DNA from: an uncultured Myxococcales bacterium
GTDB taxonomy: Bacteria; Myxococcota_A; Bradymonadia; UBA4248
Reading direction: 5' to 3'
Assembly: GCA_945875805.1 (NCBI GenBank)
Contig: CAMCLY010000005.1
Coordinates: 1-53,519 of the forward strand
DNA: 53,519 nt
The position numbers and the translations under genes are program-made. Within the stretch, counting starts at the first letter, position 1. The number at the start of each line of letters is the position of its first letter. The notes under the pieces are model-generated. The model searched no databases. It was not told the origin of the DNA and saw nothing but the letters and a program-made list of their open reading frames with translations. Below are positions 18,979 to 28,439 of this stretch, in pieces.

Positions 18979-20190
18979 TTAGATATGCAGGAATTTGGCG
19001 ATTTCGCCGGCGATATCTTTTCCGCTTGCGACAGCTTCGACGACAGTTTTGCCGCCATTGGCGAGGTCGCCTCCGACGAAGATTTTTCCGTCCGAAGTCA
19101 TACCCTTGTAATCGTCCTGTACTTTCTGTCCGACGGCGAAGATGACGGTGTCGGCGTCGAGCGTGATTTTGGAATTCCCCTCCATGGCGGCGAGTTCGAC
19201 GGAGGTGACGTGGTCCTCACCGTTGAGCTGGACGGGTTTGAAGGCGGGAATGACGGGGACGCCGAGGTCGACGATGTAATCGAGTTCGCGCTTGGAGGCG
19301 GGCATGGTTTCGAGGGTTTCGATGAAGGCGACATAGACGGACTTGGCGCCGCACTGTTTGGCGGTGGAGGCGCAGTCCATGGCGACGTCGCCGCCGCCGA
19401 TGATGACGACGCGTCCGAGGTCCTCGATTTTACCGCCCGCGATGCGCGCGCGTTTGAGGAAGGCCAGGGCGGTTTCAACGCCCTTGAGGTCGGTGCCCTT
19501 GAGGTTGGGGATCATCTTGGATGCGGAGAGCCCCACGCCGACGTAGACGGCGTCGTATTGCGCGACGAGTTTGTCGAGTTCGTTTTTGTCGATGCGTCTG
19601 CTGAGTTCAAACTTGACGCCGAGGGACTCGACGGCCTTGATGTCCTGATCGATGATTTCGTCGGAGAGTCGCGACGGGGTGATGCCGTAGCGGAGCATGC
19701 CGCCGGCCTTTTCGTTTTCGTCATAGACGGTGACGCTGACGCCGAGTTTTGCGAGTTCGGCCGCCACGGCAAGTCCGGAGGGACCCGCGCCGATGCAGGC
19801 GACCTTTTTGCCGCAACTCGGGGCGGCCTCGAGGATTTTGAGGCCAAGGAGACGTTCCTGTTCCATGGCAAACGCCTGGAGTTTCCCGATCTGGATGGGC
19901 TTGTCGATGCCGCAACGCGAACAGGCTTTTTCGCAGAGTCTTTCTTGCGGACAAATCTCGGCACAGGACGCCCCAAGGATGTTGTTGTGGCGAATGGTTT
20001 TGCACGCTCCCGTGAAGTTTCGGAATCGGATGGACCGGATAAACCGTCCGGGGTCGGTGCCGGCCGGGCAGTCGTGCGAGCACGGCGCGTCTTCGCAAAG
20101 CAGACACCGCGAAGCCTCTTCCATCACAAGGCGAACGTTCAACCCTTTCTCAGCCGGTTCTCCATAGGGGAGCTGTCGTACTTTTGTCAT
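18979..20190 (-). CDS. preT: NAD-dependent dihydropyrimidine dehydrogenase, flavoprotein subunit PreT
   Basis: 403 residues. A glutamate-synthase-small-chain-like flavoprotein: an N-terminal cysteine-rich domain for iron-sulfur clusters (C29, C32, C37, C41, and CAEICPQERLCEKACSRC), an FAD-binding Rossmann motif CIGAGPSGLAVA, and an NAD(P) motif VVIIGGGDVAMDCA. It passes electrons from NADH to PreA. AGGAGAAGG before the ATG sets the start. It is the first gene of the preTA operon; a 592-bp region with an inverted repeat lies upstream. Confidence 0.92.
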   Translation of the reverse strand: MTKVRQLPYGEPAEKGLNVRLVMEEASRCLLCEDAPCSHDCPAGTDPGRFIRSIRFRNFTGACKTIRHNNILGASCAEICPQERLCEKACSRCGIDKPIQIGKLQAFAMEQERLLGLKILEAAPSCGKKVACIGAGPSGLAVAAELAKLGVSVTVYDENEKAGGMLRYGITPSRLSDEIIDQDIKAVESLGVKFELSRRIDKNELDKLVAQYDAVYVGVGLSASKMIPNLKGTDLKGVETALAFLKRARIAGGKIEDLGRVVIIGGGDVAMDCASTAKQCGAKSVYVAFIETLETMPASKRELDYIVDLGVPVIPAFKPVQLNGEDHVTSVELAAMEGNSKITLDADTVIFAVGQKVQDDYKGMTSDGKIFVGGDLANGGKTVVEAVASGKDIAGEIAKFLHI

Positions 20191-20320
20191 GATCCTTCTC
20201 CTAAATCACGTCGTTAAAACGAAAAATCGCCACACGAATGTGACGAAAACGGAGGCTTTGTATATCAATTCAAGATCGGATTTAAAGCAAAATCGGGCGT
20301 CCACGGGCATGTTTTATGGT

Positions 20321-20344
20321 GCTTACACAGGCATACATGTAAGC
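20321..20344 (-). promoter_or_regulatory. Inverted repeat upstream of preT (possible operator)
   Basis: GCTTACA and TGTAAGC form a perfect 7-bp inverted repeat with a 10-base spacer, about 130 bases upstream of the preT start in an AT-rich stretch (20191-20560). The centre-to-centre distance of 17 bases fits a dimeric regulator binding two turns of DNA. No specific regulator is implied. Confidence 0.3.
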
Positions 20345-20587
20345 GCTTTGCGGGCAATCCTCATGCGCCCAGTTCTTTGTATATGACGATTCACTTCGTT
20401 AAATGATATTAAAAATAGACATTTTTACACATATAAAAGCAATCTTGAAGTCCGATTTTTAAATATCATCTAATTTATATCTATTAAATGTTTTTTTGGA
20501 TTATATATATCACGCCCCCTCGGTCTGTGCGATAAAAGTCAGCGTAAGCCGGGGGATGTATGGAGATTGGATATTTTTTCCGGGCGT

Positions 20588-20700
20588 GGGCGTCCTATCG
20601 GCTGGTGGCCGATACGTCCGCCCGCCGCGTCTATCGCGCGGCGTATTGAGGGCGAACGCCCGAGATAGCCGCGCGGGCGTTGCGTATGGAGGCGTTACGC
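20588..20700. repeat. Bulged hairpin repeats between preT and the TPR-kinase
   Basis: 20588-20623 has inner CGGC/GCCG between TAT and ATA. 20634-20680 has outer GCGCGGC/GCCGCGC, unpaired G, TAT, an inner GGGC/GCCC stem with an internal loop, ATA. Further imperfect GC-rich arms continue to about 20760. The remaining upstream part (20345-20560) is AT-rich without a supported gene. Confidence 0.65.
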
Positions 20701-20782
20701 CGACATAGCGACGCCACCGCCAAACGCCCTCAATGCTTTGCGCGATACGCCGCGGCATGCCTTTTAGAGCGGCACGCGAGTT

Positions 20783-22915
20783 CTATTCGGCGAACGGTAT
20801 CGATTTGAGGGCCGAGATGCAGTCGTTGCAGGAGGGATAACGGTCTTCGGGATTTTTTTCCATCATGCGGAGGATGATTTCCTCGAGCTGCGGATTGACC
20901 TGTTCATTGAAGGATCGGAGTGGGGGAGGGGGTTCGTGGACGTGCTTGTAGGGCAGGTCTCCCTTGACGAACGGCAGGACGCCGGTGGCGCATTCGTAGA
21001 GGGTGACGCCGAGGGAATAGATGTCGGAGCGGCAGTCGATGGTGGTGCCCAGGACCTGTTCCGGGCTCATGTAGTATGGGGTTCCGATGGCCTGTGTAGA
21101 ATTTTTGTCTTCGGCGGTGACGACCTTGGCGAGTCCCATGTCGAGGATTTTGAGGGTTTTGTCTTTTTTGGCGAGCATCATGTTGGAGGATTTGACATCC
21201 CTGTGAATGATGCCGTTGTCGTGGGCGTACTGGAGTCCACGGCAGGCATGGATGGCGATCTGGACGAGGAACTTGGTGGGGAAGGCGCCGGTCTGGGTGA
21301 CGAGCTGCTTGAGATTCTTTCCCTCGACGTATTCCATGGCGAGGTAGATGGTGCCGTCGTTGAGGGATCCGATGTCGTAGATGGTGACGATATTGATGTG
21401 CTGGAGCGCGGCGGAAGCGCGCGCCTCGCGCATGAAGTACTCGAGGGCGACCTCGTTATCCTTGAGTTTGCTGGAGAGCACCTTCAGGGCGACGGTGCGC
21501 ATGAGGATGGTGTCGGTGGCCTTGTAGATGATGCCCATACCACCGTGGGCGACTTCCTCGACGATGGCGTAGCGGTCGTTTCCGATGGTGGGCATTTCGT
21601 GGTTGCCGACCATGATGGTTGAGATGTGGGTACGACTTGAAGCCCTTGGGGTGTCCATTCTCATGATGCCCCGGGATGGGGAAAGTCGGGATTTCCCCGT
21701 TCCGCCGGGAGAGAGGATGTATTCGTCCTGTGCCCGGCCGGTGTTCTGTCTGTCGGTGGCGAGCTGAATGCGTTCGGAGACGGTTTTGATGATGTCGCCG
21801 ATGTCGTGGAAGGCGGTGTCTATGGCGTAAATTTTCTGATAATTTTTGAGGGCGTTTTCAAGGTCTCCGATGGCTTCGTAACAATATCCGGCCTTGTATG
21901 CGACCCGGCATATCCGGTCGTTCGGCATGGAAGTCCAGAAGAGGGACTCGTAACATAGGACGGCATCGGCGTAATTTTTCAGTTTGCAGTAGATGTCGCC
22001 CTGCAATTCGAGGGCGAAGGAATAGTTGGAATCGTCCGGATTGATATGTTTAAGCGTGGCGAGAGCATCGTCGTACTTTTTGAGGGCGATGAATTTCTGG
22101 CCGAGCTTGAAGTACATCTGGAAGTGTCTGAGGGTATCGATTTCCCGGCTGTCGTCGTGGAGTTCCTGTGTCATGAGGAGTGCGCGCGACAAATCGCCGG
22201 CGAGTCGGTATGCGTCGTAAGCCTCCTCGAAACGGTTCAAGCGCTCGTAGCAGTATCCGGCCTGTTTGAATTTTTCGGCGGCGTAGAGTTCGGCGGCGAC
22301 GGATTCCAGAGCCTGGGCTTTTTCGAGGACGTTGAGACCGCGCTCGACGGTATCCGTCGACTCGAGCAGCGTTTTTGCGGCATAGACGGCCATGGTTCTG
22401 CTGACGGTGACGGCGGAGATGTCCCCGTTGACGAGGGCGAGTTCCTTCTCGAAGGCGTGAATCTGGGTGTCGAGCTGTTTCTGGGTGTTACCGGCTTTCT
22501 GGTAACACATGACGGCGTTCATGAACTGGTCAATTTTTATGTAGAGGACGGCGGCCTCTTCAAACATTTTGAGCTGAACGTATAGTTTTGCGGCTCGCTC
22601 GAACTGCTGCAATCTTGTGAAGAGCCTTGCTGCGGCCTCCAAATCGCCTTTGAGTACGAGGATTTCTGCGAGCTTGAGGTCATTGCCGCTCATTTTGGCG
22701 AGGTTTTCGGCCTCGTCAAATTGCCTGGCCTGGATGGCGATATCCATGGCGATGGTGTTTTCCCCGATCTGCAGGCAATACTCAATGGCGTCATTTGTGA
22801 ATCCGGCCCCGACGAGGATGGCGGCGGCCTGAGTGACGTTATTTCGGGTAATGGCGTTATCCCACCGAATCTGATCTGTCCTGGAAAGTTTTTGCCTGAC
22901 TAAATCGATGTTCAT
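20783..22915 (-). CDS. Ser/Thr protein kinase with N-terminal TPR-like repeats
   Basis: About 710 residues from the ATG at 22915. The first ~400 residues are helical repeats of the TPR/SNAP type with recurring A-x-L/A-A-x-x-Y spacing (for example FERAAKLYVQLKMFEEAAVLYIK). The C-terminal ~290 residues are a kinase: HGGMG glycine loop (about 438), VALKV lysine, HRDVKSSN (about 570), DMG in place of DFG (ILDMGLAKV) and SPEQ in place of APE. No membrane segment is seen, so it is probably cytosolic, in contrast to the 1-5 kb kinases. The start is uncertain: the best Shine-Dalgarno-like GAGGG lies upstream of an ATT in frame. Confidence 0.88.
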   Translation of the reverse strand: MNIDLVRQKLSRTDQIRWDNAITRNNVTQAAAILVGAGFTNDAIEYCLQIGENTIAMDIAIQARQFDEAENLAKMSGNDLKLAEILVLKGDLEAAARLFTRLQQFERAAKLYVQLKMFEEAAVLYIKIDQFMNAVMCYQKAGNTQKQLDTQIHAFEKELALVNGDISAVTVSRTMAVYAAKTLLESTDTVERGLNVLEKAQALESVAAELYAAEKFKQAGYCYERLNRFEEAYDAYRLAGDLSRALLMTQELHDDSREIDTLRHFQMYFKLGQKFIALKKYDDALATLKHINPDDSNYSFALELQGDIYCKLKNYADAVLCYESLFWTSMPNDRICRVAYKAGYCYEAIGDLENALKNYQKIYAIDTAFHDIGDIIKTVSERIQLATDRQNTGRAQDEYILSPGGTGKSRLSPSRGIMRMDTPRASSRTHISTIMVGNHEMPTIGNDRYAIVEEVAHGGMGIIYKATDTILMRTVALKVLSSKLKDNEVALEYFMREARASAALQHINIVTIYDIGSLNDGTIYLAMEYVEGKNLKQLVTQTGAFPTKFLVQIAIHACRGLQYAHDNGIIHRDVKSSNMMLAKKDKTLKILDMGLAKVVTAEDKNSTQAIGTPYYMSPEQVLGTTIDCRSDIYSLGVTLYECATGVLPFVKGDLPYKHVHEPPPPLRSFNEQVNPQLEEIILRMMEKNPEDRYPSCNDCISALKSIPFAE

Positions 22916-23101
22916 GACGTTCAGAGAAATGAATACCCTCAAGGAGGCACACAGTGCCTGTCTTTGCAATGGAATGAGTTGGCGATCCTAGCGGGCTTTG
23001 AACGTATTGTCAAAGAGTCATTGAAGAAAACCTTAATCAGGCATTGGATTTCTCGAACCAAACACAGGAAAAAGACAGGCAGAACGAGAGAAAAAAGAAA
23101 A

Positions 23102-23489
23102 GTTTGGAGAGCGTCCGTAAGCCGGGTTTTGTCGCGGCGTATTGCGCCGGTGTGGTCATTCATCTAGGACGACGGTTGCCCGCCGCCTCAAGCGATCATA
23201 CCCAAAGGGATTCGGGCGAGGAGCCCCGGCCGCGTAAAGCAGCACCTTTTGTTCGATCTTGCTCTGGATGGGGTTTACCATGCGGGGTCTGTCACCATTC
23301 CCCCGGTGGGCTCTTACCCCACCGTTTCACCCTTACCCCGAACCGAGGTTCCGGGCGGTTTGTTTTCTGTGGCACTTTCCCTGGGGTCACCCCCGGTCGT
23401 CGTTAACGATCATCCTTCCTCTGAGAGCCCGGACTTTCCTCCCCATGGCCGATTCCAGCCATGCGGCGACCACATGTCCGCCTCCAAAC
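23102..23489 (-). ncRNA. rnpB: RNase P RNA, bacterial A-type
   Basis: About 388 nt on the minus strand. Recognised by the universally conserved 5' segment GAGGAAAGTCCGGGCTC (complement near 23426-23445), the AGGGTGAAACGGTGGGGTAAG region, and the 3' segment CCCGGCTTACGGACGC. Ends are set by the P1 helix: GTTTGGAG at 23482-23489 pairs with CTCCAAAC at the 3' end (23102-23109). It is the catalytic RNA that matures tRNA 5' ends. It lies upstream of the TPR-kinase gene on the same strand. Frames on both strands across this region are not genes. Confidence 0.95.
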
Positions 23490-23496
23490 GGCGGAC

Positions 23497-23524
23497 CTTT
23501 TACCGCATTGTTTCTGGAATGCAA
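23497..23524 (-). promoter_or_regulatory. Probable rnpB promoter
   Basis: On the minus strand TTGCAT (-35, 23519-23524) and TAAAAG (-10, 23497-23502) are separated by 16 bases. The -10 ends seven bases before the RNA 5' end deduced independently from P1 pairing. Confidence 0.5.
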
Positions 23525-23690
23525 GCGCCATTTGCGGCGTTTGACCTCCGGTTTGAGAACGCCTGCGTGCGACATGGGGTTTCCGGATAAAATCGGATAA
23601 ATCGACGCTTGAGGGAGAATGGGTTTGTGTGTAGTGTGCGCGGTCCCGGCGCGGTAAAAAACAGGGGTTTGCGCCGTCATGGAGGAAACA

Positions 23691-24920
23691 TTGAACATCG
23701 CATTAAAGGTACTGGTTGCGTCATCGATCGTGGGCGCAGTGCTGTCCGGGTGTGCCACCGATCTCGTGGGGGACTCGGCAGACCTGACGTCCATGGAATA
23801 TCCCACGGGCATGGCCATTCATCCCAACGGCCGTTACGCCTATATCGTGGGTTCCAATTTCGATCTCGATTACCGCGCGACGGACGGCGGCGTGCTTTAT
23901 GTCGTCGATCTCCAGTCCGGTGTCATCATGCCCAGTTCCAAGCGCATGGGGAGTTTTGGCACCAACGTCGTGCTCTCCACCGACGGTCGCCACGGCTTTA
24001 CCGTGACGCGCGACGACGACGCCCTTGTCTGGTTTGAAATTTCCGAGGACGGAAGCACGATCTCCTGCCCCAACGAAAAGGCGGATTCCGAAAGCCTTCT
24101 CAAATGCCGGGTCTTTCTCGACGACGATCCTTCCCACATCGCGCTCACCCACAGCTACCGCGATGTGACGCAATACGATGCCTCAGGCCAGGCGACCACT
24201 CGCCGTGTCGAGTTCGATCTCCTCACGATTTCACAGCTTCGCAACGCCCGCGTCACGATGATGACCGTTCAGTACGGCGAGGACGGCGACCTCGACTTCA
24301 GCCATGCCTCCGCCGCGCTCGTGTACAGCGCCAGCGAATCGCTGTGGCTTTCGGGCGAGAAATTCATCGTGACAGGACGCGCGGCGACCAACCTCCTCGT
24401 CGTCACCCCCGCCATCAATACCGACGGCCACATCGAAGGCATTTATGCCAGCCAGGCCGTCACCGTCCCCTCCGGATTCAACGTCTATCAGGGACGCGGC
24501 ATGGCCACCGATCCCTCTCGACAAAATCTCTTTCTCCTCAACCAGTACCCCAAGTCGCTTCTCAAATTCGACATCAGCGGACTCGACGAGCAAAGCGCGG
24601 CCACCGATCGCGCGGCCCTCACCGACATGCTCATGCTCCCTTCCGATATGACACGCCTGGTATGGGTCGGCGATATCGACACCGGAATGCTCTACATCAC
24701 ATGCGTCGCCGATGACGCGATCTATATCGTCGATCCCCGCCGCATGGAGATTGCCGAAAAACTCACCGTGGGCGACGGCCCTTACGACATGGTGCTGTAC
24801 GGCAATACCCTCCACGTCGTGCATTTTATCGCGACGGATATCTGGCAGTTCGATATCTCCACCCCATCGTCCCCCAAACTCAAGTCGAAACTCCTATTTA
24901 AAGGTAGCTCCAATCCATGA
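23691..24920 (+). CDS. Lipoprotein with predicted beta-propeller repeats
   Basis: 409 residues from a TTG start at 23691, which has GGAGG five bases upstream; the ATG at 23679 overlaps that site and is less likely. The signal peptide ends in lipobox LSGC. The mature protein shows repeated blocks such as PTGMAIHPNGRYAYIVGS, GGVLYVVDLQSG and DDAIYIVDPRRMEIAEKLTVGDGPYDMVL, the YVTN/NHL-like beta-propeller style. Likely a surface or periplasmic lipoprotein; ligand unknown. Its TGA overlaps the ATG of the next gene, implying translational coupling. Confidence 0.85.
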   Translation: MNIALKVLVASSIVGAVLSGCATDLVGDSADLTSMEYPTGMAIHPNGRYAYIVGSNFDLDYRATDGGVLYVVDLQSGVIMPSSKRMGSFGTNVVLSTDGRHGFTVTRDDDALVWFEISEDGSTISCPNEKADSESLLKCRVFLDDDPSHIALTHSYRDVTQYDASGQATTRRVEFDLLTISQLRNARVTMMTVQYGEDGDLDFSHASAALVYSASESLWLSGEKFIVTGRAATNLLVVTPAINTDGHIEGIYASQAVTVPSGFNVYQGRGMATDPSRQNLFLLNQYPKSLLKFDISGLDEQSAATDRAALTDMLMLPSDMTRLVWVGDIDTGMLYITCVADDAIYIVDPRRMEIAEKLTVGDGPYDMVLYGNTLHVVHFIATDIWQFDISTPSSPKLKSKLLFKGSSNP

Positions 24921-27460
24921 TCTCGCGCAAATCCGTATTGATTTCTACCGTGGCCGGTATCGTTCTCGGTCTGTCTGGCTGCAGCGATGACAATACGTCG
25001 ACGCTGGCGGCCTTCAGCATGCCCGGTGATATGCACGTCGTCGCACACTGCATGATCGACGACCATTTTGTGGTCATGGATGACGCCGGATGCACGGCCG
25101 CCGGCGGAACGATGGTGCGCAATCTGTACGTCGCCAACATGGGCTCTGCCTCCCTGTCCTTCATCCCTTTTTACCCAAAAGGCGCCGAGTTTGAGGTCGT
25201 CGATATCACGACGTCAGTCCCGGGCGTCACATCCATTCCCACCGGGGAACGCCCCCACTCCATCGCAGGCGACGCCCTCGGGGCGTTTGTCGTCCTCGTC
25301 AGTGCCGTCGGAAACGACATTTCCATCGTGTCGACCAACGACAACCGTGAAATTGCATGGCAAAAGCTCGACAAAAAGCCCCGAAAAATTCTCTTTCATG
25401 CCTCCGATGACGCCTTTTACGTTTTCTTTTCAGACGGCTCCGTGCGCCGTCTCGTCCTGACCTTCGATTGCGGCACCGAACAGGGCATTCTGCCCGCCAG
25501 CTGCTCCCTCGACAAAGACAAGATCACCATCACCTGGACGGAAACCACCACGCTTGACGGCACGGTCTCCGACGTCATCGACGATCCCGTCCTCAACCGG
25601 GCATTCGTCTCGTACAGCGACCGCCGGTACATTTCGATCCTGGCCTACGACGACACCCAAGGCTCCTGCGCCAACGGCTCCACATCCTACCCGTGCGAAG
25701 TCCGGCGCATGGGGGCCGGATTCGGTTGCGCCGACGGGCTCGACAACGACGGAGACGGGCTCATCGACGCTCAGGATCCCAAGTGCTTCTATCCATGGAG
25801 CATTGAAAGCCCGCAAAGTACCGAAGACGACATTCAGGTCGGATGGTTTGGAATCGGCGAGTGTGGCGACGGCATCGACAACGACGGAGACGGGCTCATC
25901 GACGCCCTCGATCCCGGTTGCGTCTCATCCAACGATGCCTCCGAGGCCGAAGGATTCCAGCCCATGACGCCCGGCACCTGTGCCGACGGCATCGACAACA
26001 ACGGAGATGGCGACGCCGATCGCGACGACATGCACTGCCGGTGGCCCTCCGACGACGAATCCGACGACACCGACGCCATCACCTCAGGACTCTGTCGCGA
26101 CGGGCTCGACAACGACGGAGACGGGCTCATCGATACCGACGATTCAGCCTGCTATGGCAAAAACGGATACAGCGAGTCCGATCTGGCTTCCCATGGAAGA
26201 GGCGCCCTGGGCATCGATCCTCGCGGGCGTTGGCTCTACGTCCTCGATCCCGTCGACTCCCAGCTCATCGTCATCGATCTCAGCACCGAAAAAACGCTCG
26301 ACCGATCCGGCTGGTACCCAAGACACCGCCTCGTCGGCATCCCCGTCTCGCGTCTGGCTCTGGCCGTCGCCGGCGACATCCGGCAGGACGACATCTACCA
26401 AAAGAACGATCATATCGTCTCCTCCGAACGGGCCGTCGTCTTTGTCACCTCCACAAGCGGTTCGGTCTCCGAATACCTCATCCACCAAAAACTTACCCAC
26501 ACGCTCAACAACGTCGTTCAAAATTCCGTCGAGGAACTCGCCCTTCGCGCCACCGATACCGACGACGACGCCTCATACGTCGGTATCGTGCGTTGCATGG
26601 GAAGAATTTGCACCGACTCAGACCTTCCCCAAATCAGACTGCGCCGCCGTCCCGCCATCTCATTCTTCGCCCAACCCGGCATCCTGAGCGACACCGACCC
26701 CGCCACGGGCAAACGCCATTCGGTCGTCTACGACTCCATCATCGCCTCCGAAACCTGGCGCATCACCTACGAAGGAACCCTCGAACACGAAGAGCGCTCC
26801 GACGGCTACTTCGACAAACACGGCGTCTTCCACGCCACCATGGACATGTGCCTCCTCGGAGCGCGACCAGGCGACCGCCTCGTCCTGCGTTCCTCACGCG
26901 GCCTGCGCGATCTCCCGCAATGCGCCCCCTTCCGAAACACCGCGCTCGAATGGACCGTCACCGGCGTCGGCCCACACTCCGTCCACGTCGCCCCCACGGG
27001 AAACGACACCGACGCCCCGATTCCACCCTCCGACGAATGCTTCACCCCAGGCCTGGACTACGAGCTGCGCGCCAGTCAGCAGTGGATCGTCACGAGCAAA
27101 AGCACATACGTCAACCGACGCATCACCGCCGGGGACACGTGCATCGACGATTTCCGCCACCCATACGGCCAGACGCGTTTTACCTTTGACGCCCCAGGCA
27201 ATGCCGACACCGACGTCCAGACGGCCTTCTTCGGCATCAAAATGCCCCCCAACGCGGCAACCCTCAAAACCCGGGACATGGCCTTTGAATTTACCACGCG
27301 CACTGGCAACAACCCGCTCACCCTCGGCGTCGCCGCCGCCCCCACCGCCATTCGACGCTTCATCACCCCAACCTCCCATTTCATGCTCATTTCCGAAGCC
27401 AGCGCCAACGCCGTCATCGTCTATGACGTCGACGATGAATCGATCGACGACACCCTCTGA
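24917..27460 (+). CDS. Large lipoprotein with propeller blades and MopE-like Asp-rich repeats
   Basis: 847 residues. Signal peptide with lipobox LSGC (about 19-22). Propeller-like segments (NLYVANMGSASLSFIP, IPTGERPHSIAGD) are interrupted by four Asp-rich repeats at about residues 274-412, each of the form C-x-DG(L/I)DN(D/N)GDG-x-x-D...C, the MopE/thrombospondin-3-like calcium- or metal-binding motif common in Myxococcota surface proteins. Propeller-like sequence resumes (RGRWLYVLDPVDSQLIVIDLSTEK), then a long Cys-containing C-terminal domain ending with FMLISEASANAVIVYDVDD. It overlaps the previous gene by four bases (ATGA). Function unknown; probably cell-surface. Confidence 0.85.
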   Translation: MISRKSVLISTVAGIVLGLSGCSDDNTSTLAAFSMPGDMHVVAHCMIDDHFVVMDDAGCTAAGGTMVRNLYVANMGSASLSFIPFYPKGAEFEVVDITTSVPGVTSIPTGERPHSIAGDALGAFVVLVSAVGNDISIVSTNDNREIAWQKLDKKPRKILFHASDDAFYVFFSDGSVRRLVLTFDCGTEQGILPASCSLDKDKITITWTETTTLDGTVSDVIDDPVLNRAFVSYSDRRYISILAYDDTQGSCANGSTSYPCEVRRMGAGFGCADGLDNDGDGLIDAQDPKCFYPWSIESPQSTEDDIQVGWFGIGECGDGIDNDGDGLIDALDPGCVSSNDASEAEGFQPMTPGTCADGIDNNGDGDADRDDMHCRWPSDDESDDTDAITSGLCRDGLDNDGDGLIDTDDSACYGKNGYSESDLASHGRGALGIDPRGRWLYVLDPVDSQLIVIDLSTEKTLDRSGWYPRHRLVGIPVSRLALAVAGDIRQDDIYQKNDHIVSSERAVVFVTSTSGSVSEYLIHQKLTHTLNNVVQNSVEELALRATDTDDDASYVGIVRCMGRICTDSDLPQIRLRRRPAISFFAQPGILSDTDPATGKRHSVVYDSIIASETWRITYEGTLEHEERSDGYFDKHGVFHATMDMCLLGARPGDRLVLRSSRGLRDLPQCAPFRNTALEWTVTGVGPHSVHVAPTGNDTDAPIPPSDECFTPGLDYELRASQQWIVTSKSTYVNRRITAGDTCIDDFRHPYGQTRFTFDAPGNADTDVQTAFFGIKMPPNAATLKTRDMAFEFTTRTGNNPLTLGVAAAPTAIRRFITPTSHFMLISEASANAVIVYDVDDESIDDTL
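25733..26152 (+). repeat. Four in-gene MopE-like repeats
   Basis: Four units starting near 25736, 25862, 25978 and 26092 encode DG(L/I)DN(D/N)GDG between two cysteines. The core stays nearly identical at DNA level in three units (CTCGACAACGACGGAGACGG or the ATC form), suggesting recent duplication or gene conversion. Spacing between units is irregular. Confidence 0.85.
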
Positions 27461-27466
27461 TGCGTC

Positions 27467-27955
27467 ATGCTCCAGTGCCCCATCTCCGATAACGACATCC
27501 TCTGCCCCGCTTTTGGACACTTCTTCCCCCATGCCGATCCCTCGCGGGGCTTCCTAGGACACCTCCTCCGCCTCGGCCTCTCCATCCCCCTTTCCATCCC
27601 ATTTCACCGCCCCTTCACCCTCGCCCTCACCGCGCCCGCCCGAGTCCAGGTCGGCGATGTCCTGGCCTCGTTTTCCGAACTCCAATACGTGCCCGCCGAC
27701 ACCCCAGACCACTGCATTCCCATTTGCGCCCCGGCCGACGGCTTCTTCTCTTGCTGTGACACCTCCGGCACCCCTTACTGTGCCCCCGGTGACCCCATGC
27801 CGCCCGGTTGCCGCATCGCCACCCTCGAATTCATGAAAATACAGCTCGCCGTCGTCTACGAAGGCCCGCAAACCGCCTCATTCGTCCGCTACCTCATCTC
27901 CACTCCGGGCGCCGTGCGAAAAGGTACCCCCGTCGCGGAATACCGGCTGCTCTGA
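27467..27955 (+). CDS. Small protein with biotinyl/lipoyl-like domain
   Basis: 162 residues, starting seven bases after the previous stop. The C-terminal half follows the biotin-carboxyl-carrier pattern: ICAPADGFFS..., PGDPMPPGCRIATLEFMKI with the candidate attachment lysine at 124, then about 38 residues ending VRYLISTPGAVRKGTPVAEYRLL. Length after the lysine and the G-V-K-G-P-V-A ending match that fold. The motif is EFMKI, not EAMKM, so modification is uncertain. The N-terminal half (ILCPAFGHFFP...VQVGDVLASFSELQYV) looks like a second, degenerate copy. No signal peptide. Family assignment is pattern-based inference. Confidence 0.55.
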   Translation: MLQCPISDNDILCPAFGHFFPHADPSRGFLGHLLRLGLSIPLSIPFHRPFTLALTAPARVQVGDVLASFSELQYVPADTPDHCIPICAPADGFFSCCDTSGTPYCAPGDPMPPGCRIATLEFMKIQLAVVYEGPQTASFVRYLISTPGAVRKGTPVAEYRLL

Positions 27956-28002
27956 TTAAAAAATTCCAAAAATCGCAAAAATATATGGCTTTTTTCTCTG
28001 GT

Positions 28003-28074
28003 GGGGGAAGCCTCCCCCTGAGCGGCTATGTGCTCAGGCCTCCGGCCTTGCGCGCATACGCCGCTACCCCCTCC
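28003..28074 (+). repeat. 72-bp GC-rich element, copy 1
   Basis: Identical over 72 bases to 30608-30679 and repeated inverted at 33463-33533. It contains the hairpin architecture: GCGGC, TATGTGC, an internal GGCC-TCC-GGCC loop-stem, GCGCATA, unpaired C, GCCGC, framed by GGGGG and CCCCCTC arms. The rest of the 609-bp gap (27956-28564) is AT-rich with A-runs and holds only the promoter listed next. Confidence 0.85.
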
Positions 28075-28439
28075 ATATACCCACACACCTGCCCTCTTTC
28101 GCTTGCGCTCAATACGTTCAGTTCCACGCTCTCATCTCCCAAAGCGTCCACTTCTACATCGAAATAAAGCTATACTTTTTGTCCTGCATTCCATCTATAA
28201 ACTACAAATCCGAATCATATACAAACAACATCCGACGTCCTTTTAAACACAAATTCATCGCCATGATAACGCCGTTTTCAAACGCAAAACACAATATTAG
28301 ATAAATACAAAAAAAAAGTTATTCACAAATCCAAATATCAAAAAAAAATCCGAACAATATCAATCGCTTCGGCTCAAAACAACACCTCCCCATACAACGC
28401 CAAAAAAAATGAGAAACAGCGCTCCACACAGAATCCAAA

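Noticed and set aside
23387-23818. Several long open frames on both strands across 23.0-23.8 kb
   Set aside because: They overlap the conserved RNase P RNA sequence; codon pattern and conservation belong to the RNA, not to a protein.
28075-28439. Possible small genes in the AT-rich gap before the 166-residue lipoprotein
   Set aside because: Only short frames without ribosome-binding sites; A-runs and low complexity dominate.
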